A DNA stretch of 64,000 nt from positions 16,758-80,757 of the forward strand of contig DASUHM010000035.1 in NCBI GenBank assembly GCA_036273515.1, given 5' to 3'. Below are positions 26,192 to 34,264 of this stretch, piece after piece; position 1 is the stretch's first letter, and each line of letters begins with the position of its first letter. The notes under the pieces were generated by a model. It worked only from the letters and a program-made list of their open reading frames with translations. It was not told the origin of the DNA and did no database searches. Origin of the DNA: Gaiellales bacterium (GTDB taxonomy: Bacteria > Actinomycetota > Thermoleophilia > Gaiellales > JAICJC01). A program made the position numbers and the translations under genes.

Positions 26192-27025
26192 GTGGACACC
26201 TGCTATCGCCACCCCGACCGCGAGACGGCGCTGCACTGCTCGAACTGCGGGCGGCCGATCTGCGCGGAGTGCATGACCCACGCCGCCGTCGGCATCCGCT
26301 GCCCGGTGTGCGCGGGCAAGGCCACGCCCCTGCAGCGGGCCGGGTTCACGATGCCGCACGCGCCGCTCGTGACCTATTCGCTCATCATGATCAACGTCGC
26401 GGTGTTCGCCCTGACGAACCAGGTCGGCGGCGGAGGCGGGGCGTTCGGCTTCGGGTCGGCCGACCTGAACTCGCTGGGCCAGCGGCTGGTGCTGTTCGGC
26501 CCGGCCGTCGCGCACGGCCAGGACTACCGCCTCCTGACCGCGGCCTTCATCCACTACGGCGTCCTCCACATCGCCTTCAACATGTACGCGCTCTTCATCC
26601 TGGGGACGGCCTTCGAGCGCTACGCCGGCCACATGCGGTTCGCCGTCGTCTACTTCACCGCGGCGCTCGCCGGCAGCTTCGGTGCGCTGATCCTGACGCC
26701 GCATTCGGCGACGGCGGGTGCGTCCGGCGCGATCTTCGGCATCATGGGCGCGCTGCTCGTCTTCGAGCGCCAGCGCGGGATCGCGCTCCTGCAGAGCCCG
26801 ATCGTCGGCTGGATCGTCATCAACCTGATCATCACCTTCAGCATCCCCGGGATCTCGATCGGCGGCCACGTCGGCGGTCTCATCGGTGGCGCCCTGGCCG
26901 GGTTCGCCCTCTCCGACTACGGCCGGAGCCACATGGCCTACGGCCGGCTCGGCGTGCTCCCGGTGCTCGGCGTCGCCGCGATCGTGATCGCGTCGGTGGC
27001 CGGCTCGCTCGCGGTCGCCGGATGA
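26192..27025 (+). CDS. Rhomboid family intramembrane serine protease with N-terminal zinc finger
   Basis: 277 aa. The first ~42 residues hold a B-box-like finger with Cys/His pairs (CYRHPDR, CSNCGRPICAEC, CPVC). Six or seven membrane helices follow; the catalytic Ser is in GASGAIFG near 177 and the His in GGHVGG near 225, with HIAFNMYAL as the conserved helix-2 loop. It should cleave membrane proteins within the bilayer. It overlaps the PDZ-Lon protease by ATGA, an arrangement suggesting a membrane proteolysis module. Confidence 0.88.
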   Translation: MDTCYRHPDRETALHCSNCGRPICAECMTHAAVGIRCPVCAGKATPLQRAGFTMPHAPLVTYSLIMINVAVFALTNQVGGGGGAFGFGSADLNSLGQRLVLFGPAVAHGQDYRLLTAAFIHYGVLHIAFNMYALFILGTAFERYAGHMRFAVVYFTAALAGSFGALILTPHSATAGASGAIFGIMGALLVFERQRGIALLQSPIVGWIVINLIITFSIPGISIGGHVGGLIGGALAGFALSDYGRSHMAYGRLGVLPVLGVAAIVIASVAGSLAVAG

Positions 27026-28056
27026 CGGTGGTGCGCCGGCTGCGCCGGGCCTGGCCGGCGCTCCTCGGCATCGTCGCGCTGGTCATCGCCGTGGGCCTGA
27101 TCTGGGCCTGGCGGACGCCGTCGGGCTACTTCGTGCTCTGGCCGGACAAGGCCCACGCCGCGGCCGACTACCTGCACATCCCCGGCGGGAAGCCGCCCGC
27201 GCCCGGCACGGGCTTCTACTTCGTCGACGTCCACGAGCTCGAGGCGAACAAGCTCGAGGAGTTCTGGGGCCGCCACATCGTGAGCGGCGCGACCCTGATC
27301 CCCGCCCGCGAGATCATCGTGCCCGGCGAGTCCGAGAACCAGCGCGTCAAGGAGGACTTCCAGGCGATGGACACGTCGCAGGTCGTCGCCGAGGCGGTCG
27401 CCGAGAAGGCGCTCGGCCGCAACGTCGTGATCCGCCACCTGGGGGCCCTGGTCGAGCAGGTCTCGCCGGGCCTGCCGGCGGCACAGGCGGGCGTCGAGGC
27501 GGGCGACGTGATCACGGCGGTGGACGGGCACCGCGTGCGGGCTGCGGCCGACCTGATCCGGCTCACGCGCGGCCTGCACCCGGGCGACGCGGTCGCCTAC
27601 ACGTTCGGACGCCACGGCACCAAGCGGCTGCGTACCGTCGCGAGCACCGACGGCAAGCACCGGGCGATCATCGGCGTCGCGATCGGCGACGACGTCCGCA
27701 TCGGCCGCATCCCGGTCAAGGTGCACTACACGATCAGCGGGATCGGCGGCCCGTCGGCCGGGCTGGCCTTCGCGCTCGAGATCTACGACAGCCTGAGCGG
27801 CCGCCACCTGCTGCGCGGCCACCGTATCGCCGCGACCGGCGAGCTCGACCCGCTCGGCGACGTGATCGAGATCGGCGGCGCGAAGCAGAAGGCGCTGGGC
27901 GCGATCGAGGCCGGCGCCGACACCTTCCTCGTCCCGAAGGCGAACGTCGCCGAGGCCCGCAAGGCGGCCGCCGGCAAGCTCCGCGTCATCGGCGTGGACA
28001 CCTTCGCACAGGCCCTCAAGGCCATCCGCAGCCTGGCTGCGAAGTCGTCAAGCTGA
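27022..28056 (+). CDS. PDZ-domain Lon-type (S16) protease, YlbL family
   Basis: 344 aa: one N-terminal membrane helix (~11-32), a PDZ domain around 135-225 (EQVSPGLPAAQAGVEAGDVITAVDG) and a C-terminal Lon proteolytic domain without an ATPase. The catalytic Ser is in GGPSAGLAFAL near 243 and the Lys in KQKALGAIEAGA near 288. YlbL-type proteins are surface-facing proteases on the outer side of the membrane. Translationally coupled to the rhomboid gene. Confidence 0.87.
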   Translation: MTVVRRLRRAWPALLGIVALVIAVGLIWAWRTPSGYFVLWPDKAHAAADYLHIPGGKPPAPGTGFYFVDVHELEANKLEEFWGRHIVSGATLIPAREIIVPGESENQRVKEDFQAMDTSQVVAEAVAEKALGRNVVIRHLGALVEQVSPGLPAAQAGVEAGDVITAVDGHRVRAAADLIRLTRGLHPGDAVAYTFGRHGTKRLRTVASTDGKHRAIIGVAIGDDVRIGRIPVKVHYTISGIGGPSAGLAFALEIYDSLSGRHLLRGHRIAATGELDPLGDVIEIGGAKQKALGAIEAGADTFLVPKANVAEARKAAAGKLRVIGVDTFAQALKAIRSLAAKSSS

Positions 28057-28119
28057 GAGTTCGCCGCTCTTTGCGGAATCGCGCTCCCGATGGTGGTGGA
28101 GCCGCGGCCCCGGGTTCCG

Positions 28120-28125
28120 TAGACT
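28120..28125 (+). promoter_or_regulatory. -10 box TAGACT for the small Cys-rich gene
   Basis: TANNNT hexamer 36 nt before the GTG at 28162; the intervening leader contains GAGGAG, so the gene is leadered. Confidence 0.4.
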
Positions 28126-28161
28126 GCCCGACTCGACCCGCCGAACCCGACGAGGAGACCC

Positions 28162-28335
28162 GTGGCACAACCCCCCCGCCGTGCGACCTGCGACGACTGC
28201 TACTTCCGCAAGACCGAGCTCTGCGCGCTGCGCCTGAGCCGGCCTTGCCCGACGTTCCGGCCGATGCAGCGGGGGAGGATGGTGCCGCCGCGCCAGCCGC
28301 GCCTCGTCGAGACGGCGGCGACCGCCGTGGCCTGA
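28162..28335 (+). CDS. Small Cys-containing protein, 57 aa
   Basis: GTG start with GAGGAG four bases upstream. The N-terminal half reads ATCDDCYFRKTELCALR then RPCPTFRP: four cysteines as C-x2-C-x7-C-x7-C, compatible with one zinc or Fe-S site. The second half is basic and proline-rich (RGRMVPPRQPRLVE). I do not recognise the family. Codon composition matches the neighbours. After its stop, 188 bp up to the aminotransferase hold only a GC palindrome (GCCCGGCCGGGC). Confidence 0.6.
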   Translation: MAQPPRRATCDDCYFRKTELCALRLSRPCPTFRPMQRGRMVPPRQPRLVETAATAVA

Positions 28336-28523
28336 CCTCAGCGGACCCAGGCGGGCGCGATCGTCCCGGCGGTCGTCTGCGCGACGCCGCCGCACCGGAC
28401 AATGCCCGGAGTGCGACCCGAGATCGCGCCCTGCCTGTGGCTACCGTCCGCTCCTCCTCCGAGTTGGAAGAGTTTGACGGACTCCCAGGAAAATGTCAAC
28501 TACGCCGCCCGGCCGGGCAGCCT

Positions 28524-29627
28524 TCAGGCAACCGCCGCCGGGTGCGACGTGAGCACGCCAGCCAGCCGGGCGATGCCCTCGTCGATGCGCTCGCCCGGGC
28601 AGGCGCTGTAGGCGAGCCGCACGGCGTCGCGGCCGCCCTCGCCCGCGAAGAAGTCGGCGCCCTTCACGTAGGGCACGCCCTGCTCGACGGCAGCCGGGAG
28701 CGCGTCCGTCGTGTCGATCCCGCCGGGGAGCTCGACCCAGAAGAAGTAGCCGCCCAGCGGGGTCGTCCAGCGTGCGCCCTCGGGGAAGTGCGCCCGAAGC
28801 GCCGCCTCCATGGCGTCGCGGCGCGTGCGCAGGCCCGCGGTCGCGCGCGCCACGTTCGGCTCGAAGCGGCCGGCGTCGCAGTAGGCGGCGAGCACGGCCT
28901 CGGCCAGGGTGTTCGGGCCGATGTGCGTGTTCTCGGAGAGCACGGCGAGCGGCTTCACCAGCCGCTCAGGAACGATGAGGTAGCCGGTGCGGACGCCGGG
29001 CGCCACCGTCTTCGTGAACGACGAGCAGTAGATGACGTGCTCGCCGCCGTCGAGCTCGTGCAGCGTCGGCACGGGATCGCCCTCGAAGCGGAGCAGGCCG
29101 TAGGGGTCGTCCTCGACCAGCACCAGGTCGTAGCGCTGGGCGAGCTCGACCAGGGCCTTGCGCCTCTCGACCGAGGCACACGCGCCCGACGGGTTCTGGT
29201 AGGTCGGGATCAGGTAGACGAGCCGCGGCCGCAGACCGCCGGCCAGGAGCGCGGCGAAGCGGTCGACGTCGACGCCGTCGGGATCGAGCGGCACGGCGTG
29301 CAGGTCGGCGCCCGCCTCGCGCAGGATCTTCAGCGTGCGGTCGTAGGTGGGCGCCTCGACCACCGCGGCGCCGTCGCCGTCGGCGAAGAAGTGCTTGCCC
29401 AGGAAGCCGATCGCCTGCAGCGACCCGTTCGTGATCAGGACACGCCCGGCATCGACGCCGTGGCGGGCGCCGATCCACTCGCGCAGCGGCCGGTAGCCGC
29501 CGGGGGCGTAGGAGAGCGCCGCGACCGGGTCGGCGTCGAGGGCGCGCATCGTCGCCTCGCGCATGTCGTCGACCGGAATCAGGTCTGCGGCGGGAACGCC
29601 GCGCGTGAACGGGATCGCATCGGGCAC
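28524..29627 (-). CDS. PLP-dependent aminotransferase, class I/II (2-aminoadipate aminotransferase-like)
   Basis: 367 aa. Contains YAPGGYRPLREWI, TNGSLQAI, PTYQNPSGACAS, VEDDPYG and the PLP lysine in SSFTKTVAPGVRTGY near 206, the order seen in LysN/MocR-type aminotransferases without the GntR domain. Likely accepts a broad set of amino acids; kynurenine/2-aminoadipate is the common annotation. GTG start is leaderless. Confidence 0.82.
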   Translation of the reverse strand: MPDAIPFTRGVPAADLIPVDDMREATMRALDADPVAALSYAPGGYRPLREWIGARHGVDAGRVLITNGSLQAIGFLGKHFFADGDGAAVVEAPTYDRTLKILREAGADLHAVPLDPDGVDVDRFAALLAGGLRPRLVYLIPTYQNPSGACASVERRKALVELAQRYDLVLVEDDPYGLLRFEGDPVPTLHELDGGEHVIYCSSFTKTVAPGVRTGYLIVPERLVKPLAVLSENTHIGPNTLAEAVLAAYCDAGRFEPNVARATAGLRTRRDAMEAALRAHFPEGARWTTPLGGYFFWVELPGGIDTTDALPAAVEQGVPYVKGADFFAGEGGRDAVRLAYSACPGERIDEGIARLAGVLTSHPAAVA

Positions 29628-29633
29628 GGATCC

Positions 29634-29639
29634 AGCCTA
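29634..29639 (-). promoter_or_regulatory. -10 box TAGGCT, leaderless aminotransferase
   Basis: Ends 6 nt before the GTG at 29627. Confidence 0.5.
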
Positions 29640-29672
29640 CCGGATGGCCAGGCCGGTGCCGTGCGGTATCCG

Positions 29673-30551
29673 CTACCCCAGCTTGGCGTACGCCTCGACG
29701 GCGAGCTGGGCGGCCTCGGTGGGGCTGCGGCCGACGCGGACGCCGTGGCCCTCGAGGGCCTCCTTCTTGGCCTGCGCCGTGCCCGCCGAGCCGGAGATGA
29801 TCGCCCCGGCGTGGCCCATGGTCTTGCCCGGGGGCGCCTGGAATCCGGCGATGTAGGCGACCACCGGCGTCGACATGTGCGCGCCGATGAACTCGGCGGC
29901 CTTCTCCTCCTCGTTGCCGCCGATCTCGCCCACCATGACGACCAGCTCGGTGCCGGAGTCGGCCTCGAACCGCTCGAGGACGTCGATGAAGCCCAGGCCG
30001 ACGATCGGGTCGCCGCCGATGCCGACGATGGTGGAGTTGCCGAGCTTCGCGTCGGCCAGCTCCTTGCCGATCTGGTAGGTGAGCGTGCCGGAGCGGGACA
30101 CGAGGCCGATGCGGCCCTGGCCGAACACCTGCGCCGGGATGATGCCGACGTTGGCGACGCCCGGCGAGAGCGCGCCGGGGCAGTTCGGCCCGAGCAGCGT
30201 CGCGCCGCGGGCGCGCACGTACGGGTAGAGCTGGAGCATGTCGTGGGCGGGGATGCCCTCGGTGATGCAGATGACCGTCTCGATCCCCGCGTCGACCGCC
30301 TCGTAGATCGCGTCGGCGGCGAACCGGGGCGGCACGAACACCATCGCGGTGTTCGCCTGCCGCTCGGCGACCGCGTCGGCAACGGTGTTGAAGACCGGGA
30401 TGCCGTTCACGTCCTGCCCGGCCTTGCCGGGCGTGACGCCGGCGACGACGTTCGTGCCGTAGTCGCGGTTGCGGGTGGCGTGGAAGCTGCCCTCGCGGCC
30501 GGTGATGCCCTGGACGACGAGGCGCGTCTCGGCGCCGACGAGGATCGCCAT
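29673..30551 (-). CDS. sucD: Succinyl-CoA synthetase alpha subunit
   Basis: 292 aa. CoA-binding [12 protein letters not shown] at the N-terminus and the phosphohistidine segment [14 protein letters not shown] near 245. The ATG overlaps the sucC stop by one base (TGATG). With SucC it interconverts succinyl-CoA and succinate with ATP or GTP formation. It can also receive succinyl-CoA made by the methylmalonyl-CoA route at 42-50 kb. Confidence 0.94.
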   Translation of the reverse strand: MAILVGAETRLVVQGITGREGSFHATRNRDYGTNVVAGVTPGKAGQDVNGIPVFNTVADAVAERQANTAMVFVPPRFAADAIYEAVDAGIETVICITEGIPAHDMLQLYPYVRARGATLLGPNCPGALSPGVANVGIIPAQVFGQGRIGLVSRSGTLTYQIGKELADAKLGNSTIVGIGGDPIVGLGFIDVLERFEADSGTELVVMVGEIGGNEEEKAAEFIGAHMSTPVVAYIAGFQAPPGKTMGHAGAIISGSAGTAQAKKEALEGHGVRVGRSPTEAAQLAVEAYAKLG

Positions 30552-31696
30552 CAGGACGCCCCCGCCAGCTTGACGACCTGTTCGGCGGCCCCGAGCATCG
30601 TCTCGGCGACGTGCAGGTTGGGCGGCGCGGCCTCGGCCAGGATCGCCCGGCCCTCGACGTCGTTCGTCCCGTCGAGCCGCACGACCATCGGCACCTTGAC
30701 GTCGAGTCGCTCGAGCGCGGTCAGCACGCCGCGCGCGACCTCGTCGCAGCGGGTGATCCCGCCGAAGACGTTGAAGAGGACGGCGCGCACCTTCTCGTCG
30801 GAGAGCAGCACCTCCATGGCCGTCACGATCTCGTCCGCCTGGGCGCCGCCGCCGACGTCGAGGAAGTTGGCCGGCGTCCCGCCCGCGCCCGCGACGACGT
30901 CGAGCGTCGACATGACGAGGCCGGCGCCGTTGCCGATGATGCCCACCGTGCCGTCGAGCTTGACGTAGGTGACGCCGCGCTCGCGCGCCATCCGCTCCTG
31001 GGCGTCGAGCGCCTCGAGGTCGCGCATCGCGGCGATGTCGGGATGCTTGTAGAGCGCGTTGTCGTCGACCGTGTACTTCGAGTCGAGCGCGCGCAGCTCG
31101 CCGTCGGGGGTGACGATGAGCGGGTTGACCTCGACCAGCATCGCGTCGGTCTCGACGTAGGCCCGGTAGGCGCGCGACAGGATGTCCGCGGCCTGGCGCA
31201 TCTCCTCGGCCGGGATGTCGGCGGCGAAGCAGAGCCGGCGCGCGTGGAAGGGTTGGAAGCCCGTCAGCGGGTCGACGTGCAGGCTGGCGATGCGCTCGGG
31301 CGTGTCGTGGGCGACCTGCTCGATCTCGATCCCGCCGGCGGTCGTCAGCATGATCAGCGTCTGCTTCGCGCCGCGGTCGAAGGTGATCGAGCAGTAGTAC
31401 TCGCGTTCGATGTCGGAGGCCCGCTCGATCCAGACGCGGCGGGCGACGTGGCCGTTGATGTCCATCCCCAGGATCGCGCGCGCGTGCGCTTCGGCCTCGT
31501 CGGGGCTCGCCGGGCCCTTGATGCCGCCGGCCTTGCCGCGCCCGCCGGTCAGGACCTGCGCCTTCACCATCACCGGGGCGCCGAGCCGCTCGGCCGCCTC
31601 GCGCGCCTCCTCGGGGGTGTCGACGACCTGGCCGTCCGACACGGGGATCCCGAACCGGCTGAAGAGTTGCTTGCCCTGGTACTCGTACAGATCCAC
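30551..31696 (-). CDS. sucC: Succinyl-CoA synthetase beta subunit
   Basis: 381 aa. Starts VDLYEYQGKQLFSRFGIPV, the usual N-terminus, and has an ATP-grasp fold (VKAQVLTGGRGKAGG, VEVNPLI, FNVFGGITRCD). GTG 31696 is chosen over upstream in-frame codons because the conserved start follows at once and a TACACT box lies 9 nt before it. First gene of sucC-sucD. Confidence 0.94.
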   Translation of the reverse strand: MDLYEYQGKQLFSRFGIPVSDGQVVDTPEEAREAAERLGAPVMVKAQVLTGGRGKAGGIKGPASPDEAEAHARAILGMDINGHVARRVWIERASDIEREYYCSITFDRGAKQTLIMLTTAGGIEIEQVAHDTPERIASLHVDPLTGFQPFHARRLCFAADIPAEEMRQAADILSRAYRAYVETDAMLVEVNPLIVTPDGELRALDSKYTVDDNALYKHPDIAAMRDLEALDAQERMARERGVTYVKLDGTVGIIGNGAGLVMSTLDVVAGAGGTPANFLDVGGGAQADEIVTAMEVLLSDEKVRAVLFNVFGGITRCDEVARGVLTALERLDVKVPMVVRLDGTNDVEGRAILAEAAPPNLHVAETMLGAAEQVVKLAGAS

Positions 31697-31705
31697 GGGG
31701 GCGAG

Positions 31706-31711
31706 AGTGTA
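31706..31711 (-). promoter_or_regulatory. -10 box TACACT, near-leaderless sucC
   Basis: Hexamer ending 9 nt before the GTG at 31696, no Shine-Dalgarno. Confidence 0.45.
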
Positions 31712-31730
31712 GATGGCCCCACCGCCACCC

Positions 31731-31743
31731 GGGGTCAGACCCC
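31731..31743. repeat. Single REP palindrome GGGGTCAGACCCC
   Basis: One 13-bp end of the REPIN family without its inverted partner or core, 20 bp upstream of the sucC -10 box. Confidence 0.8.
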
Positions 31744-31965
31744 ACCCAGGTTGGTCGTCCGCCATCTGAACCACCGTCGCGGACGCAGAGGTTGTGCCCC
31801 GAGGTACGCTCAACCCGCCATGCAAAGCGCTTTACCGGTTCTCGTCTCTCTTGCATGTTTACAGATAGCTAACACATAGCCAACGGTTCCCGAACAATTG
31901 CGGTCAAGAATCGTCATCGGACGCTGCGACCGAACGTGCCCACACTTCGCAGCTACCTGCCTCCT
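31744..31965. other. Gene-free stretch with an A/T-rich patch; candidate small RNA
   Basis: Most of the 312-bp gap between sucC and the methyltransferase. Positions ~31806-31905 are clearly richer in A/T than anything nearby. A TACGCT sequence 6 nt before an ATG at 31820 could start a 19-codon frame (MQSALPVLVSLACLQIANT). A 7-bp-stem hairpin (GCTGCGA/TCGCAGC) spans 31923-31953, just before the terminator. I see no tRNA fold. Confidence 0.35.
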
Positions 31966-31996
31966 CCGACGACCCGTCCGCGGGTCGTCGGGCTTT
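31966..31996 (+). terminator. Rho-independent terminator not assigned to a known gene
   Basis: Perfect 11-bp stem CCGACGACCCG with a TCCG loop and its inverse, then GCTTT. The orientation is plus, but no recognised plus-strand gene ends upstream; the next gene begins 13 bp later. Confidence 0.7.
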
Positions 31997-32008
31997 AAGG
32001 GCCCAGTC

Positions 32009-32767
32009 GTGACCGGGGCACGGCTCTACGATCGCATCGGCACCGGCTATCCGGCCACCCGGCGGACGGAGCCGCGGATCGCCGCGCGCATCGACGCGGC
32101 CCTGGGAACGGCCGAGACGGTCGTGAACGTCGGCGCCGGCACCGGCTGCTACGAACCGGCGGGACGGAGAGTGACCGCCGTCGAGCCCTCGGCGGTCATG
32201 ATCGGTCAGCGCCCGCCGGGCGCCGCGCCGGCCGTGCAGGCAGCGGCCGAATCGCTCCCCTTCGCCGACGCGGGCTTCGACGCGGCGATGGCCGTCTGGA
32301 CGCTGCATCACTGGGCCGATCCGGCGGCCGGCCTGGCCGAGCTCCGCCGGGTCGCCCGCGACCGGGTGGTCGTCGCCACGTGGGATCCGGGGTTCCACGG
32401 CGAGTTCTGGATCACGGACCGGTACCTGCCGCAGATCCGCGAGGCCGATGCGTCCGTATTCCCCTCGATCGAGGCCATCGCCGCCACCCTCGGCGGCCGC
32501 GCCGAGGTTACGCCGTTGCCGATCCCGCGCGACTGCGCCGACGGCTTTCTGGGCGCGTTCTGGGCGCGGCCCGAGGCCTACCTCGACCCGGCGGTGCACG
32601 CCGGAATGTCCAGTCTCGCCACCGCGGAACCCGAAGCCCTCGCGGCTGCGCTCGCCCGGCTCGAGGCAGATCTCGGCTCCGGCGAGTGGGAAGCACGCTA
32701 CGGCCGCCTGCGCGCCCTGGACGAGCTCGACCTCGGCTACCGGCTGGTGACCGCTACGCGGGAGTGA
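32009..32767 (+). CDS. Class I SAM-dependent methyltransferase
   Basis: 252 aa. SAM motif I NVGAGTGCYEP is near 40, followed by VEPSAVMI, ESLPFADAGFDAAMAVWTLHHWADP and LAELRRV, the UbiE/type-11 pattern. Target unknown. GTG 32009 begins just after the terminator hairpin; upstream in-frame codons would put the start inside the hairpin, so this shorter form is preferred. It may be controlled by read-through of that hairpin. The 3' end overlaps the copper chaperone gene by 14 bp. Confidence 0.75.
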   Translation: MTGARLYDRIGTGYPATRRTEPRIAARIDAALGTAETVVNVGAGTGCYEPAGRRVTAVEPSAVMIGQRPPGAAPAVQAAAESLPFADAGFDAAMAVWTLHHWADPAAGLAELRRVARDRVVVATWDPGFHGEFWITDRYLPQIREADASVFPSIEAIAATLGGRAEVTPLPIPRDCADGFLGAFWARPEAYLDPAVHAGMSSLATAEPEALAAALARLEADLGSGEWEARYGRLRALDELDLGYRLVTATRE

Positions 32768-32969
32768 AGCCGGCGTCGCGGACGGCCGCGCGGATCGCGT
32801 CCAGATCGGTCTTTCCGGGGTCGAAGGTGACCTCGACCTCCTCCGCCACGAAGTCGGCCCGGGCGCGGCCGACGCCGGGGACACCCGCGACGGCGTCGCT
32901 GACCGTGCGCTCGCAGCCGCCGCAGTGCATGCCGCGCACCGGGACGATCTCCGTCTGGGCGGCGGTCAT
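32754..32969 (-). CDS. Heavy-metal-associated (HMA) domain protein, CopZ-like
   Basis: 71 aa, a single ferredoxin-like HMA domain. The metal motif GMHCGGC (C16 and C19) is intact. Such proteins bind Cu(I) and pass it to P-type ATPases or regulators. It overlaps the cytochrome c gene by ATGA (32966-32969), so the pair is probably co-expressed; delivery of copper to a respiratory enzyme is a possible but unproven link. Confidence 0.85.
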   Translation of the reverse strand: MTAAQTEIVPVRGMHCGGCERTVSDAVAGVPGVGRARADFVAEEVEVTFDPGKTDLDAIRAAVRDAGFTPA

Positions 32970-33370
32970 GGCGGCGAGGAGCCGGGGTTGTACTGCTGCG
33001 CCAGCTTCACGCCCGCGACGCTGGCCACATAGGCGGCGACGTCGTTGGCGTCCTGGCCCTTCAGCAGATGGCGCGGCATCGGCGGGTCGGCCAGGTCGAT
33101 CTGCTCGCGCACCATCGCCTCGAACGACGAGTCCTGCATCCCGACGATGCGGTCGGCGGCGTAGGCCGAGTCGAGGTCCGGGCCGATCTTCCCTGGCGTG
33201 CCCGCATCCTGCAACATGTGACATTGGCCGCACGTGGCGACGAAGAGCTGCTTGCCCTTGGCGAGGTCGACCGACGAGGAGGCGGGGACGCCCGTGCCGC
33301 CGCAGCCGCTCAGCGCGGCCGCGCCGAGCACGGTCACCATCACGCTGCACAGGGCTGCCCGGCGGCTCAT
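32966..33370 (-). CDS. Membrane-anchored c-type cytochrome (lipoprotein)
   Basis: 134 aa. A hydrophobic N-terminus ends in the lipobox LSGC (C23), so the mature protein should be lipid-anchored outside. One heme site CGQCH (47-51) and a downstream MPRHLL methionine as likely sixth ligand define a small monoheme cytochrome c. It probably shuttles electrons to a terminal oxidase. ATG 33370 follows a TAATGT box by 8 nt. Confidence 0.85.
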   Translation of the reverse strand: MSRRAALCSVMVTVLGAAALSGCGGTGVPASSSVDLAKGKQLFVATCGQCHMLQDAGTPGKIGPDLDSAYAADRIVGMQDSSFEAMVREQIDLADPPMPRHLLKGQDANDVAAYVASVAGVKLAQQYNPGSSPP

Positions 33371-33378
33371 CTGGGCAG

Positions 33379-33384
33379 ACATTA
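33379..33384 (-). promoter_or_regulatory. -10 box TAATGT, leaderless cytochrome c gene
   Basis: Ends 8 nt before the ATG at 33370. Confidence 0.45.
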
Positions 33385-33395
33385 GCAAGCGCGGA

Positions 33396-34178
33396 TTACG
33401 GCGGCGGGGGCAACGCGCCGCGCCACGTGAGCGCCTCGGCGGCCCGGATAGCGGCGTGGGAGAGGGTGCGGTCGAGCGCCCATCCGGACGCGAGACCGAA
33501 GAGCACGCCGGCGACGAACGTGTCGCCCGCCCCGTAGGTGTCGACGACGGGGCCGGGCACGGGCGCAGCCTGGTAGCCGGTGCCTCCCCGAGCGCCGTTG
33601 GTGACGATCACGTGGTCGGGCTGTCGTGCAAGGCGGCCGAGGTCGAACTGCTCGCCTCGATCCTTGCCGCTTCCGACCAGCGCGTCGGCGCGGACGCCGC
33701 TCGCGACGAGTACGTCGAACCGGCGCGCCGTCACGACCAGCACGCGCGCCCGCCGACCCAGCCGCAGCGTCTCCGGGTCGTAGCCCGTGAAGAAGCAGCC
33801 GTCCATGTCGTCGAGCGCGTCCCAGTCGAGCGGATCGTCCGCACGGGCGGCGTCGTTCTCGCCGACCACGTAGAGCGTCCGCTCGCCGCGCGGGTCGACG
33901 AGCGCGAGCACCTCGGTCTGCGGGTCGGGCCGCTGCGCCGCCTCCAGCCGCAGGCCCTGGCGCTCGAGCGGCGCGCGGGCCCTGCCGTCGCTGCCGAGCG
34001 AGGTGTAGAAGGTGACCTCGGCGCCCATCCGCCGAAGCGCGGCCGCCGTGACGGCGCCGCCACCGCCGGGCTGGGGCAGCGGGTCGGTCAGGTGGACGAT
34101 CTCCCCCGGCTTCGGCACGAAGGGCGCATGGGCGAACGTGACCCACTCGATGTGCCCGATCACCGCCAGCCGCAGCAT
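33396..34178 (-). CDS. PfkB-family carbohydrate kinase
   Basis: 260 aa. GGGGAVTAAALRRMGAEVTFY near 40 is the sugar-binding region, and DTYGAGDTFVAG near 217 carries the catalytic Asp and anion hole of PfkB/ribokinase enzymes. It is shorter than ribokinase (~300). Substrate unknown. ATG 34178 is chosen over ATG 34187, which would lie inside the TAGGAT box. Confidence 0.82.
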   Translation of the reverse strand: MLRLAVIGHIEWVTFAHAPFVPKPGEIVHLTDPLPQPGGGGAVTAAALRRMGAEVTFYTSLGSDGRARAPLERQGLRLEAAQRPDPQTEVLALVDPRGERTLYVVGENDAARADDPLDWDALDDMDGCFFTGYDPETLRLGRRARVLVVTARRFDVLVASGVRADALVGSGKDRGEQFDLGRLARQPDHVIVTNGARGGTGYQAAPVPGPVVDTYGAGDTFVAGVLFGLASGWALDRTLSHAAIRAAEALTWRGALPPPP

Positions 34179-34185
34179 GGGCCGC

Positions 34186-34191
34186 ATCCTA
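34186..34191 (-). promoter_or_regulatory. -10 box TAGGAT, leaderless PfkB kinase
   Basis: Ends 7 nt before the ATG at 34178; immediately next to REPIN copy 3. Confidence 0.5.
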
Positions 34192-34192
34192 C

Positions 34193-34255
34193 GGGGTCAG
34201 ACCCCGAACGGAAGCGTCACGAAAGTGCACCGGCCGCCGTTCGGGGTCTGACCCC
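34193..34255. repeat. REPIN-like 63-bp element, copy 3
   Basis: Same inverted ends and total length as copies 1 and 2. The core matches copy 4 at 21 of 27 positions. Confidence 0.9.
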
Positions 34256-34264
34256 GGTTCTCGC

